Shown here one piece after another: positions 1 through 8,466 of a stretch of 64,000 nt of DNA. The position numbers were made by a program, and so were the translations under genes. The stretch comes from Pseudomonas rubra. GTDB taxonomy: Bacteria > Pseudomonadota > Gammaproteobacteria > Pseudomonadales > Pseudomonadaceae. The stretch lies in contig NZ_JAMDGZ010000025.1 in NCBI RefSeq assembly GCF_028656935.1, positions 1 to 64,000 on the forward strand, given 5' to 3'. The notes beneath the pieces were generated by a model. The model saw only the letters and a list, made by a program, of their open reading frames with translations. It did no database searches and was not told where the DNA came from. The number at the start of each line of letters is the position of its first letter. Position 1 is the first letter of the stretch.

Positions 1-220
1 CGAGCGCCGCCCGCGCGGCGCATCGCCGGCAAGCCGGCTCCCACAGTTGTTGCAACGTGCCATGGCCTGTGAGAACGGCGTTGTCAGCCTTGGTGCATGG
101 CGGGAGTGCTTGTCGAGGCCACAAACCGGCGGTCTACACGCAATCGCGAGATGTGTAGATACCTATGCCCATCGCGGGGCAAGTCGGGTCGCCGCATCGC
201 CGCTCCTACAAGGGTAACAA
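1..220. other. Intergenic stretch downstream of pvdP with REP-like palindromes
   Basis: No gene is supported here. It holds two REP-like units, around 18-46 (ATCGCCGGCAAGCCGGCTCC) and around 168-213 (a diverged ATCGCGGGGCAAG unit). It also holds an inverted repeat, TCTACAC at 133-139 and GTGTAGA at 153-159, around a 13-base loop. This hairpin could end the leftward pvdP transcript, but it has no clear T-run. Confidence 0.6.
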
Positions 221-1843
221 TCAGGACGTAATCCCGCGCAACGACAGATGCCGCGCATACCACGGCCGCTGCGGCACCCGCCGCAGCAGGTCAGCGATCT
301 TGTCGTCCTCGCCGAAGGTGATGCGCAGGGCCAGTTTCATGGTCTCCACATCCATCTCCACCGACTTGCCAGGGAACATCCCCGGCGTGGTGCTGCAACC
401 GTGCGTGACCGCCCCCAGCCACGGGTCATCGACCTCGACCCAGCGCCCCGGAGCGAACCACGGCACGCCATTGACCTCAAGGCGCCGTACCTGCCCCGGG
501 TGGTAGCGCTCATGAGCCCGGTACCAGTCGTCGATGCGATCATCGATCCAGCCATGAAAACCCCAGAACACTGGGCTCACATGGGATGAGAACGGATCGC
601 CGAGAAAGTCGTTCTGCACCTCGTACCAGCGCCCGGCAAAGTCGGCCGGATCACGGGCAAAGGGCACTGGCGCGCCGTTGACCGGATCACGCGGCACCGA
701 GGCCCAGCACATGTGCAACCAGTCGTGCAGGTTCATTTCCAGCTCCGAGCCGAACGCACCGAGGGTCAGCTTCGACAGGTACAGCGGGTCCTGGTATTGC
801 GACTCCCAGACCTGGAAGTTGCTACAAAAGGTCTCGCCTGCCTTGATCGCCGACACCCACTGGCCATAAGCCTCATCACCCGGTGCTCGCCAACCGGGCG
901 GCACGCAGTAACCGTCGTGATTGTCGTGGTAGCGAGCAAAGCCCTGGCGATCGTGCTCAACGCTCGGTTGCGGCAAAGGAAAGTGCGGCCATGATGGCAA
1001 GGGCTGCATCGAGCGGGCTGTGCCGAGCATGTGCCGGTGCATGAACAGAAAGTCCACGCCAGAGCCGTTGCGATGCTTGCGCGGCCCACGGGCATCGCGT
1101 TCCTTGTCCCGCGGCCCCGGCTGCCAGCCCAGACCACGCAAGGCACCGTGCTTCTCTGGTGACAGCTTGTGCCATTTGTCACGGGTCGCATGCCAGAGCT
1201 GATGGAACAATCGGTGTTCGGCGCTGATCAGCCAGGCCTGCAACTGCGGGGTGTAGGGCAGCCGCTCACGGGCCTCGGGGAACAGGCGCTTGAGCGCCAC
1301 AAAGCGGCTGTCGACCAGTGGCAAGGCCATGGAGCGATCCAGCGGCTGCAAGCGACCACTGAGCGTGCCACTGCCGGCGTTGGCAAAACTGCCCCAGACT
1401 TCGTCCAGGCTGGCCGTGCATTCATAGCCGGGGCCGCCCTGAGTGTCCAGCAGCCGCCAGCGCACCGTGGCGCTGGAGGCGCCCACCAGGTCGCCCAGCA
1501 CCCGATAGGCTGCCGGGCCGTCACCACGCAAGACGCTTTCACGATCGACGTAACCACGCAGGCCACGGCCCTTGGTGGCAACGTCCAGGTACATCACCAC
1601 GCCTTCCTTGGGCAAACCGGCCAGGCCTGCGTCGGCACCGCTAAAGCGCAGTTCCCAGACCCCGCGCAACTGATCCGCCAAATGCTGGCCGGCCGTATCG
1701 GCCAGCTCGACGCTGGCCTCGCCAGGGGTAACGATGTCGTCCTCGGGATCATGGGTCAGTTGCTTGTGCGCGTAATAGGCTGCCGGCACGGTCGCGCCCG
1801 CCACTGCCAGGCCTGCTATGAATCCTCTTCGCGAAATCGTCAT
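221..1843 (-). CDS. pvdP: PvdP, tyrosinase for pyoverdine chromophore maturation
   Basis: This is a periplasmic copper-dependent tyrosinase that, in P. aeruginosa, oxidises the tetrahydropyrimidine ring of the acylated ferribactin precursor on the way to the pyoverdine chromophore. The start is placed at the ATG at 1843, giving 540 residues. It begins almost directly with a twin-arginine export signal (SRRGFIAG) followed by a hydrophobic stretch, as expected for a folded copper protein. Histidine-rich tyrosinase-like motifs are visible at HRHML (H269, H271), LHDWLH (H373, H377) and WGFHGW (H430). Length is close to the P. aeruginosa protein. Longer starts at 1864 and 1882 are possible, but the latter lies 7 bases from the CGT of the PvdS promoter box at 1889-1912, too close for a leader. 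It is divergent from a siderophore-interacting reductase gene. Confidence 0.92.
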   Translation of the reverse strand: MTISRRGFIAGLAVAGATVPAAYYAHKQLTHDPEDDIVTPGEASVELADTAGQHLADQLRGVWELRFSGADAGLAGLPKEGVVMYLDVATKGRGLRGYVDRESVLRGDGPAAYRVLGDLVGASSATVRWRLLDTQGGPGYECTASLDEVWGSFANAGSGTLSGRLQPLDRSMALPLVDSRFVALKRLFPEARERLPYTPQLQAWLISAEHRLFHQLWHATRDKWHKLSPEKHGALRGLGWQPGPRDKERDARGPRKHRNGSGVDFLFMHRHMLGTARSMQPLPSWPHFPLPQPSVEHDRQGFARYHDNHDGYCVPPGWRAPGDEAYGQWVSAIKAGETFCSNFQVWESQYQDPLYLSKLTLGAFGSELEMNLHDWLHMCWASVPRDPVNGAPVPFARDPADFAGRWYEVQNDFLGDPFSSHVSPVFWGFHGWIDDRIDDWYRAHERYHPGQVRRLEVNGVPWFAPGRWVEVDDPWLGAVTHGCSTTPGMFPGKSVEMDVETMKLALRITFGEDDKIADLLRRVPQRPWYARHLSLRGITS

Positions 1844-1888
1844 CGTCCTACCCGTATCAGCCATGAAGCAGGCTTTATCCAAGCTAGG

Positions 1889-1912
1889 ACGTATCGGCGA
1901 GGGGGAAATTTA
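1889..1912 (-). promoter_or_regulatory. PvdS-type iron-starvation promoter for pvdP
   Basis: On the minus strand this reads TAAAT, 16 bases, CGT, an exact match to the IS-box signature used by PvdS-family sigma factors. CGT is at 1889-1891 and TAAAT at 1908-1912. It lies 46 bases from the chosen pvdP start. Confidence 0.82.
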
Positions 1913-1930
1913 ACCCGCGCGGCCCAGGGC

Positions 1931-1954
1931 TAATTCAGCAGCCCGCGCCTTCGT
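1931..1954 (+). promoter_or_regulatory. Variant PvdS-type promoter for the siderophore-interacting reductase
   Basis: On the plus strand this reads TAATT (1931-1935), 16 bases, CGT (1952-1954). One base differs from the TAAAT consensus, but the pvdL promoter candidate carries the same variant. It lies 35 bases upstream of the reductase start and is back to back with the pvdP box. Confidence 0.55.
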
Positions 1955-1988
1955 TTCCAAGGTATCCCCCTTGTCAGAGGTACCGCCC

Positions 1989-2960
1989 ATGTCCGCCTCC
2001 ACTTCCCTGACCAACGCCTTGGGCAATGGTCTGCGCAAGCTGGTCGGCAAACCCGCCAAAGCCAGCGCCTACCGCATGTTCGATGTGCAGCTCAAAGCCA
2101 TCGTGCCGCTGAGCCCGTCCCTCACACGGTTCGTGTTCGGCGGCGAGGATGTCGCGCAGATGCACACCCTGGCCGCCGACCAGCGCATCAAGATGTTCTT
2201 CCCCTCGGCAGATGGCCAGCCACCGCAGTTGCCCAAGCATGGCGCCTGGCAGGATGCCCGCCGGGCCTTGAGCGCCGAGCAGAGCCCGCCCATGCGCACC
2301 TATACCATTCGCCAACTGCGCCGCGAGGCGCGGGAGGTCGATGTCGAATTCGTCCTGCACGGCGTCAATGGCCCGGCCTCGGCCTGGGCGACCCAGGCCA
2401 GGGTTGGCGATCGCCTGCAGATGGTCGCGCCGAACCTGGCCTACGACGGCGATCCAGGCGGCTACGAATGGCGCCCACCCAAAAACTTGCGCAACCTGCT
2501 GCTGATCGGCGACGAGACCGCCCTGCCCGCCATCGCCGGGATCCTCGAGCAACTGGCCAGGGACCTGCCGGAGGTCCCGGTACAGGCCTTCATCGAGGTC
2601 CCTGGCGAAGCCGATTGCCTTGAACTTACCTGCAGCCCGGCAACCCGACTCAACTGGTTGCCGCGCGATGTGCTGCATTGCACCCACGGCGAGGCGATGA
2701 TCCATGCCATCCGCGAGCTGGCACAGCTGCCGCCAACAACGGCCGGCGTGGGTCATAACGTCAAACTGGAAGAGGTCGACATCGACCGGCAGATTCTCTG
2801 GGAGCTGGCCAAACCCTGCAACGGCGAGTTCTATGCCTGGATTGCCGGCGAGTCGGCAGCGGTGATGAACATCCGCCGCTACCTGATCAGCGAACGCGGG
2901 CTGGACCGTAGTGCTTTGACCTTGATGGGGTACTGGCGCGCAGGGCGAACCTTCGACTGA
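1989..2960 (+). CDS. Siderophore-interacting protein, FAD/NAD(P)H ferric-siderophore reductase
   Basis: This 323-residue cytoplasmic protein belongs to the ViuB/YqjH family, which reduces ferric siderophores with NAD(P)H and flavin to release iron. The FAD-binding barrel fold is suggested by the RTYTIRQL segment (Arg-x-Tyr-Thr, the flavin-binding signature) near residue 105. A C-terminal NAD(P)H-binding lobe carries LLLIGDETALPAI, and the tail is GYWRAGRTFD, typical of the family. The ATG at 1989 is chosen because AGAGG at 1976-1980 sits 8 bases upstream; a TTG at 1971 is in frame but has no ribosome site. It is divergent from pvdP and has a PvdS-like promoter, so a role in iron release from ferric pyoverdine or another siderophore is inferred. 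Confidence 0.87.
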   Translation: MSASTSLTNALGNGLRKLVGKPAKASAYRMFDVQLKAIVPLSPSLTRFVFGGEDVAQMHTLAADQRIKMFFPSADGQPPQLPKHGAWQDARRALSAEQSPPMRTYTIRQLRREAREVDVEFVLHGVNGPASAWATQARVGDRLQMVAPNLAYDGDPGGYEWRPPKNLRNLLLIGDETALPAIAGILEQLARDLPEVPVQAFIEVPGEADCLELTCSPATRLNWLPRDVLHCTHGEAMIHAIRELAQLPPTTAGVGHNVKLEEVDIDRQILWELAKPCNGEFYAWIAGESAAVMNIRRYLISERGLDRSALTLMGYWRAGRTFD

Positions 2961-2966
2961 GCCGCA

Positions 2967-2992
2967 GAAAAGCCCGACGCAACGCGCCGGGC
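2967..2992 (-). terminator. Rho-independent terminator of pvdH
   Basis: On the minus strand, CGCCGGGC's complement at 2985-2992 and CGTCGGGC at 2972-2979 form an 8-bp stem (one G-U pair) with a 5-base loop, followed by TTTTC. It lies between the two convergent stop codons and is oriented for pvdH. Confidence 0.75.
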
Positions 2993-3011
2993 CTGGGCCT
3001 GCCTTGAACCT

Positions 3012-4421
3012 TTACAGACTGGCAACCGCCGCCCGCACCGCCCGGGCAAAGCGTGCAGCGACTTCGTCAATCTGCTCGGCCGTGATGATCAGCGGCGGCA
3101 AAAAGCGCACCACCGCTCCCTGGCGACCACCCAGTTCGAGAATCAGGCCGCGCTTGAGGCATTCGCGCTGCACCAGCGGCGCCAGGCGCGGGCAAGCTGC
3201 GGGGTGGCCCTGGGCATCCACCGCACTTACCGGATCGACCAGTTCGACCCCCAGCATCAGGCCCCGGCCACGGATATCACCCAACTGCGCGAACTCCTGC
3301 TGCAAGCGGCGCAAATGCCCGGCAAGCCGTTCACCCATGGCCTGGGCATGGGCGCACAGGTCATGTTCCTTGAGGTAATTGATGACGGCCGAACCCGCCG
3401 CCATGGCCATCTGATTGCCACGGAAGGTCCCGGCGTGGGCGCCCGGCTGCCAGGTGTCGAGCCACTGCCGATACACCACCACCGCCAGCGGCAGGCTGCC
3501 GCCGATGGCCTTGGACAGCACCACTACGTCTGGGGTGATGCCGGCGTGTTCAAAGGCGAACATCTTGCCGGTGCGGGCAAAGCCACTCTGGATCTCGTCG
3601 ACGATCAACGCCACCCCGGCCTTTTCGGTGATGCGCCGCAGGCCGCGCAGCCATTCAATGTCGGCCGGGATCACGCCGCCCTCGCCCTGGACCACTTCAA
3701 CGATCACCGCCGCCGGCAACTGCACGCCGCTTTCCGGGTCGCTGAGCAGATTCTCCAGGTAGTGCAGGTTGACCTTCACCCCCGCTGCGCCGCCGAGCCC
3801 GAACGGGCAGCGGTAGTCATACGGGTAAGGCAGGAACTGCACGCCATTGGCGAGCAATGCGGCCAGAGGCTTTTTCGGCCCCAGGCTGCCCATCAGGCTC
3901 AGGGCCCCCTGGGACATGCCGTGGTAGCCACCCTGAAACGACAGCACGGTGTTGCGGCCGGTAGCCGTGCGTACCAGTTTCAACGCGGCCTCCACCGCAT
4001 CGGTACCGGTCGGCCCGCAGAACTGGATCTTCGCTTCGCTGCGCAATGCATCCGGCAGCAGGCTGAACAGGTCCTGGACGAACTGGTCCTTGACCGGTGT
4101 GGTCAGGTCCAATGTGTGCAGCGGCAGCTCATCGGCCAGTACCTGCTGGATCGCCTCGATCACCACCGGATGGTTGTGCCCCAGGGCCAAGGTGCCGGCA
4201 CCGGCCAGGCAATCGATAAACTGACGCCCTTCAACGTCCTCGACATAAATGCCACGCGCGCGCTTGAGCGCCAGCGGGATACGCCGCGGGTAGCTGCGGG
4301 CATTGGACTCCTGCTGTTTCTGCCGCGCCAGCAGCGGCGACTCATCGAACTGGTACAGTGTTTCAGCTGCATCGGCTGACGACACCGGCAGGGCCTGGGC
4401 AAGGCTGATAGCGACTGACAT
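3012..4421 (-). CDS. pvdH: PvdH, diaminobutyrate-2-oxoglutarate aminotransferase
   Basis: This PLP-dependent class III aminotransferase converts aspartate beta-semialdehyde and glutamate to L-2,4-diaminobutyrate, a building block of the pyoverdine chromophore loaded by PvdL. The protein has 469 residues from the ATG at 4421. It shows the glycine-rich PLP phosphate site (GPTGTDAVEAALKL), the Asp of VDEIQSGFARTG and the Schiff-base lysine in LSKAIGG (K304). GAGGG lies about 10 bases before the start; an earlier in-frame start at 4460 has less support. A perfect PvdS box lies 82 bases upstream. It is transcribed alone, and ends at a hairpin shared with the convergent reductase gene. Confidence 0.93.
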   Translation of the reverse strand: MSVAISLAQALPVSSADAAETLYQFDESPLLARQKQQESNARSYPRRIPLALKRARGIYVEDVEGRQFIDCLAGAGTLALGHNHPVVIEAIQQVLADELPLHTLDLTTPVKDQFVQDLFSLLPDALRSEAKIQFCGPTGTDAVEAALKLVRTATGRNTVLSFQGGYHGMSQGALSLMGSLGPKKPLAALLANGVQFLPYPYDYRCPFGLGGAAGVKVNLHYLENLLSDPESGVQLPAAVIVEVVQGEGGVIPADIEWLRGLRRITEKAGVALIVDEIQSGFARTGKMFAFEHAGITPDVVVLSKAIGGSLPLAVVVYRQWLDTWQPGAHAGTFRGNQMAMAAGSAVINYLKEHDLCAHAQAMGERLAGHLRRLQQEFAQLGDIRGRGLMLGVELVDPVSAVDAQGHPAACPRLAPLVQRECLKRGLILELGGRQGAVVRFLPPLIITAEQIDEVAARFARAVRAAVASL

Positions 4422-4502
4422 CTGGGGAAACCCTCGCAAGCAAGCGGATGTGCCCGTCACGCGCCTGTCACCAGATGTGTGCGGGTTGTTATCGCTTGAA
4501 AA

Positions 4503-4526
4503 ACGCTTCAGCGCCCCGCGGATTTA
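4503..4526 (-). promoter_or_regulatory. PvdS-type iron-starvation promoter for pvdH
   Basis: On the minus strand this reads TAAAT (4522-4526), 16 bases, CGT (4503-4505), an exact match to the IS-box signature. It lies between pvdH and the 3' end of dsbS. Confidence 0.83.
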
Positions 4527-4584
4527 GCCACCACCCCTGCTCTGCCGAGGTTTTTTTCAACAGCCCGGCGCACGCGGGCCGTCA

Positions 4585-5907
4585 TCAGGGGGTTGCCCGC
4601 AGCGGTATGTGCAAGAGCACCCGCAAGCCATCGCTGCGGCTGTCGAAGCGCAAGCTGCCGGCGCAACGCTGGACAATCGCCTGGACGATCGCCAGGCCCA
4701 GCCCGCAACCGCCGCTCTGGCTGTTGCGCCAGAAGCGTTCGGTCAGGTGTTCCAGGTCCTGCTCGGCAATGCCGGGGCCGTGATCGCGGACCATGAACGC
4801 GACCCGGCCCTGCTCCATCTGTACCGCCAGCTCCACCGGCGCCGTGCCACGAGTATGACGCAGGGCGTTGTCGAGCAAGTTGCGCAAGGCCGTCACCGCC
4901 AGTGGCGTCGGCATGCCCAGGTAAACCTGGGCCGCACCCGGCGCCAGGTGCAGATCGATACGCCGGGCGTTGTCGATACCGGTGTCCTGGATCGCCTGGC
5001 GAGCGATCTGTTCAGCGCTGCACTGCAGGCCGTCCTCGAACGACAACCGGCCCTCCACCCGCGCCAGCAGCAACAGCTGCTCAAGGGTCCGGTGCAGGCG
5101 GTCAGCGCCCTGTTCGGCGTGCTCGAGGGCCTGCTCGCGCACCTCGCCATCGGTCATGCGCGCCACCTGCAAGTGGGTCTTGATGGCGGTCAGCGGACTG
5201 CGCAGTTCATGGGCGGCGTCATCGGTGAGACGGCGCTCTCGCTCGAGGGTCTGGCCGATCCGCAGGAACAGCTGGTTCTGGGTGTCCAGCAAGGGTTGCA
5301 GTTCACTGGGCAGGCCGCGCACCTGCAGCGGCTCGAGGGCGTCGGGGCTGCGCCTGCGCAAGGCATCGCGCATGCGGTTCAGCGGCTCCAGGCCCTTGCC
5401 GACCCCCAGCCAGAGCAGGCCGAGGCTGCCGAGCAGGGCCATCAGTACCGGCGCCGAGGCCGCCAGCAGGATTGAGCGGTTCAGGGCTTCGCGCTCCTGA
5501 TGACGGTCGGCGGTAGTGATGCGTACATCGCCATGGGCATAGGTGAAACTGCGCCAGCGGGCACCGTCGATGGTCTGGTCGTGAAAACCGCTGCGCTGAT
5601 CGTCGAGGGTCTGTTCATTGTTATGACTGCGGGCGAGAATTTCGCCACGCAGCGAGCTGACCTGGCAGGCCATGCCGTCCACGCTCAGCTGGTCAGCGCT
5701 CAGGCGTGTGCCCTCGCCTTTGCTCGACAATGGCTGCGGCAACTGGTCGACCAGGCCGGCCACCATGCGCGCCGACGCCACCAGGCGCTGGTCGAGGGAG
5801 AACATCATCTGCATGCGCAAATCACGCAGCATCCACGCCGCTGCCAGCACCCAGATGACGATGAAGGCGGTGCCCAGGATCAGGGTCAGGCGCAAACGCA
5901 AGGTCAT
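4585..5907 (-). CDS. dsbS: DsbS-type sensor histidine kinase
   Basis: This is an inner-membrane sensor kinase of 440 residues. It has a first membrane segment at about 7-28, a periplasmic loop to about 144, a second membrane segment at about 145-169, a HAMP-like linker, the phospho-acceptor histidine H233 (AAHELRSPLTA) and an HATPase domain with NLLDNALRH, DHGPGI and GCGLGL boxes. Its stop codon lies between pvdH and the regulator gene, and it overlaps the regulator by 4 bases. The same kinase-regulator-dsbD-TlpA-dsbG order occurs in P. aeruginosa (PA2480 to PA2476), where the pair is described as the copper-sensing DsbRS system. A lone cysteine in the periplasmic loop (C81) would suit metal sensing; that part is inference. 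QseC-like kinases are the nearest alternative description. Confidence 0.82.
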   Translation of the reverse strand: MTLRLRLTLILGTAFIVIWVLAAAWMLRDLRMQMMFSLDQRLVASARMVAGLVDQLPQPLSSKGEGTRLSADQLSVDGMACQVSSLRGEILARSHNNEQTLDDQRSGFHDQTIDGARWRSFTYAHGDVRITTADRHQEREALNRSILLAASAPVLMALLGSLGLLWLGVGKGLEPLNRMRDALRRRSPDALEPLQVRGLPSELQPLLDTQNQLFLRIGQTLERERRLTDDAAHELRSPLTAIKTHLQVARMTDGEVREQALEHAEQGADRLHRTLEQLLLLARVEGRLSFEDGLQCSAEQIARQAIQDTGIDNARRIDLHLAPGAAQVYLGMPTPLAVTALRNLLDNALRHTRGTAPVELAVQMEQGRVAFMVRDHGPGIAEQDLEHLTERFWRNSQSGGCGLGLAIVQAIVQRCAGSLRFDSRSDGLRVLLHIPLRATP

Positions 5908-6587
5908 GCTCGCGGCTCCGGCGGCACCTGCGCAGGCCCCAGGCGATAACCCAGGCCGCGCACCGTTTCGACGATACCGTTGCCCAGTTTGCGGCGCAGG
6001 TGATGGATATGCACATTCAGCGCATTGCTCTCGACCTCGTCGCCGAAGCCGTAGACGCTGTCCTTGAGCTGCTCGCTGGAGAGCACCCGGCCACGGTTGT
6101 GCAGCAGTGCCTGCAGCAGCGCCTGTTCACGCCGCGACAGGTCGACCGGCTGGCCAGCCAGGCAGGTTTCGCGGCTGCTGGGGTCATAACTCAGCAGGCC
6201 ATGCTCGATGACATTGACCGCCCGCCCAGCGGCGCGGCGCAGCAAGGTATGCAGGCGCGCCGCCAGCTCGCGCAGGTCGAAGGGCTTGAGCAGGTAGTCG
6301 TCGCCTCCCGCCTGCAGGCCGTCGACCCGGTCGGTGACGGCATCGCGCGCGGTGAGGATCAGCACCGGCAAGGTCTGGCCTTGCTGGCGCAAGCGCTGCA
6401 ACAGCTTGAGGCCGTCCTCGTCGGGCAGGCCCAGGTCGAGCACCATGACATCGAAACTTGCAGCCTGCAGCAAGGCCTGGGCCGCGCCAGCGCTGGCCAC
6501 CCGATCGACAGTCATGCCCTGGGCGGTCAAGCCGGCGCTGATGCCGCTGGCGATCAGGTCATCATCCTCGCAGAGCAGTACGTGCAT
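5904..6587 (-). CDS. dsbR: DsbR-type OmpR-family response regulator
   Basis: This 227-residue DNA-binding regulator is the partner of the kinase encoded downstream. The receiver domain (1-120) carries the acidic triad EDDD and the phospho-acceptor D51 in VLDLGLP, then LTARD and LLKPF. The C-terminal winged helix (about 125-220) contains the OmpR-family motifs LSRREQALL and VHIHHLRRKLG. The last codons overlap the kinase start by 4 bases, implying translational coupling. It is divergent from dsbD across a 175-base gap holding two direct repeats of the type bound by this regulator class. By analogy with P. aeruginosa it should activate the dsb genes; the copper link is inferred from that orthology. 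Confidence 0.85.
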   Translation of the reverse strand: MHVLLCEDDDLIASGISAGLTAQGMTVDRVASAGAAQALLQAASFDVMVLDLGLPDEDGLKLLQRLRQQGQTLPVLILTARDAVTDRVDGLQAGGDDYLLKPFDLRELAARLHTLLRRAAGRAVNVIEHGLLSYDPSSRETCLAGQPVDLSRREQALLQALLHNRGRVLSSEQLKDSVYGFGDEVESNALNVHIHHLRRKLGNGIVETVRGLGYRLGPAQVPPEPRA

Positions 6588-6629
6588 GGTCGGGTCTCAA
6601 TCATGAAAGGCGTTATTCAAGCCCAGGCG

Positions 6630-6646
6630 GATTAACCCAAGATTAT
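6630..6646. promoter_or_regulatory. Second direct repeat, possible DsbR site
   Basis: GATTAA (6630-6635), 5 bases, GATTAT (6641-6646). The 11-base period matches OmpR-family half-site spacing. It lies just upstream of dsbR and could serve autoregulation. Confidence 0.4.
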
Positions 6647-6697
6647 GCCGCGCCAGGCCGCAGCCGTCGCGGCCTTGGCGACAGCCGTTGGCCGATT

Positions 6698-6714
6698 GGT
6701 TAACTTTCGGTTAA
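6698..6714. promoter_or_regulatory. Direct repeat, likely DsbR binding site upstream of dsbD
   Basis: GGTTAA (6698-6703), CTTTC, GGTTAA (6709-6714). This is an exact 6-base direct repeat with a 5-base spacer, the arrangement typical of PmrA/QseB-like OmpR-family regulators. It lies 48 bases before the dsbD start. Confidence 0.6.
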
Positions 6715-6762
6715 TCGGGCTGGGCCAAGCTTTGCCCTTCATCGCATTGCCAAGGCTTCGAC

Positions 6763-8466
6763 ATGCGCGTTTTTCTGTTTGCCCTGATGTTCCTGCTAAG
6801 CGGCCTGAGCCAGGCCAACCCCTTTGCCCAGAGCGATTTCCTGCCGGTAAACAAGGCCTTCGTGTTCAGTAGCGAACGCCTCGACTCCGGGCAGATGCGC
6901 CTGCACTGGCAGATTACCGATGGCTACTACCTGTACCAGAAGCGCCTGAAGTTCGATGGCCTGATGCCCGAGCAGCACCCCCAGTTGCCCGCCGCCCTGC
7001 CGCACAGTGACGAGTATTTTGGTGAAACCCAGGTGTACCGCGGCGAGCTGGAGCTGATCCTGCCGGCCAGTGCCAGCGGTGAACTGCGCATGGGCTGGCA
7101 GGGCTGCGCCGATGCCGGGTTGTGCTATCCACCACAAACCAGCCCGGTCAGCCTGGGCGGCAATGCCGTCGATACCCAAGCCAGCGACCAGGCCCTGGCC
7201 GGCGGCTTGCAGCAGTCCAACCTGGCCTGGAGCCTGCTGGCGTTCCTCGGCCTGGGCCTGCTGCTGGCGTTCACCCCTTGCTCGCTGCCCATGCTGCCGA
7301 TTCTCGCAGGGCTGGTGCTGGGCAGTGGTGCCAGCACCCGCCGTGGCTGGCTGCTGGCCAGCGTGTATGTTCTGAGCATGGCCCTGGTGTATGCCGCCCT
7401 GGGAGTGGTCGCGGCGCTGCTGGGCGCAAGTTTCCAGGCCTGGCTGCAGCAACCCTGGCTGCTGGGCACCCTGGCCGGCCTGTTCGTGCTGCTGGCCCTG
7501 CCGATGTTCGGCGCCTTCGAACTGCAACTGCCGGCATGGCTGCGTGACCGCCTGGAGCGCGCCGGCCACGGCACCCGCGGCGGCAACCTGTATGGTGCGG
7601 CGCTGCTCGGCGCCTTGTCGGGCCTGCTGATGGGTCCGTGCATGACCGCACCGCTGGCCGGTGCACTGTTGTATATCGCCCAGAGCGGCAATGCCGTGCA
7701 CGGCGGCCTGGTGCTGTTCACCCTGGGCCTGGGCATGGGCTTGCCGCTGCTGTTGCTGGTGACCCTGGGCAATCGCTACCTGCCGCGCCCGGGTGCCTGG
7801 ATGAACCGGGTCAAGGGCCTGTTCGGTTTCGTGTTCCTGGCCATGGCGCTCTATACCTTGCGCGCCGTGCTCGCGCCTTCGCTGTGGCTGGGGCTTGCCG
7901 GTGCCTGGCTGATTGCCCTGGCCTGGGCCGCGTGGCCAGCCTTGCAGGCACTGCGTCCGTTGCGGGCGCTGTCACTGTTGGTGGGTTTGTGGGGCAGCCT
8001 GTTGATCGTCGGCGCAGCCGCTGGCGGCGATGACCCGTGGCAACCACTGCAACCGTTCATCGCCGGCAGTGGCGCGGCCCCGCTTGCCGCACACCGCGAC
8101 GCCTTCACCACTGTCAGCCAGCCGGCTGACCTGCAGCGTGAGCTGGAGGCGGCCAAGGCCCAGGGCCAATGGGTAATGCTCGACTACTATGCCGACTGGT
8201 GCGTGTCGTGCAAGGTCATGGAAAAACAGGTCTTCGCCCGCGCCGATGTACTGGCAGCACTGGACGGCGTACGTTTGTTGCGCCTGGATGTCACCGCCGA
8301 AGGCGCCGCCAGCCGTGAACTGCTGCAGCGTTACCAGGTACCAGGGCCGCCCAGCCTGATTTGGATCGGCCCGGAAGGCAACGAGCGCCGGGGCCAGCGC
8401 ATCACCGGCGAAATCAATGCCACGAACTTCCTCCAACACTGGACCGCCACACGGAGCCAAGGCTGA
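6763..8466 (+). CDS. dsbD: DsbD, transmembrane thiol:disulfide reductase
   Basis: This 567-residue inner-membrane protein carries electrons from cytoplasmic thioredoxin to periplasmic partners such as DsbG. A signal peptide ends near residue 18 (SQA). The N-terminal immunoglobulin-like domain has the cysteine pair C115 and C121, the membrane core (about 160-420) has the redox cysteines C173 (FTPCSLP) and C293 (GPCM), and the C-terminal thioredoxin domain has DWCVSC (C480, C483). All three expected cysteine pairs are present. It corresponds to the second DsbD copy of P. aeruginosa (PA2478). AAGG lies 7 bases before the ATG. Its TGA overlaps the next ATG by one base, so the dsb genes form an operon. 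Confidence 0.93.
   Translation: MRVFLFALMFLLSGLSQANPFAQSDFLPVNKAFVFSSERLDSGQMRLHWQITDGYYLYQKRLKFDGLMPEQHPQLPAALPHSDEYFGETQVYRGELELILPASASGELRMGWQGCADAGLCYPPQTSPVSLGGNAVDTQASDQALAGGLQQSNLAWSLLAFLGLGLLLAFTPCSLPMLPILAGLVLGSGASTRRGWLLASVYVLSMALVYAALGVVAALLGASFQAWLQQPWLLGTLAGLFVLLALPMFGAFELQLPAWLRDRLERAGHGTRGGNLYGAALLGALSGLLMGPCMTAPLAGALLYIAQSGNAVHGGLVLFTLGLGMGLPLLLLVTLGNRYLPRPGAWMNRVKGLFGFVFLAMALYTLRAVLAPSLWLGLAGAWLIALAWAAWPALQALRPLRALSLLVGLWGSLLIVGAAAGGDDPWQPLQPFIAGSGAAPLAAHRDAFTTVSQPADLQRELEAAKAQGQWVMLDYYADWCVSCKVMEKQVFARADVLAALDGVRLLRLDVTAEGAASRELLQRYQVPGPPSLIWIGPEGNERRGQRITGEINATNFLQHWTATRSQG

Noticed and set aside
1169..1933. 254-codon plus-strand frame opposite pvdP
   Set aside because: It runs against a gene with a Tat signal and tyrosinase motifs and would end inside the divergent promoter region.
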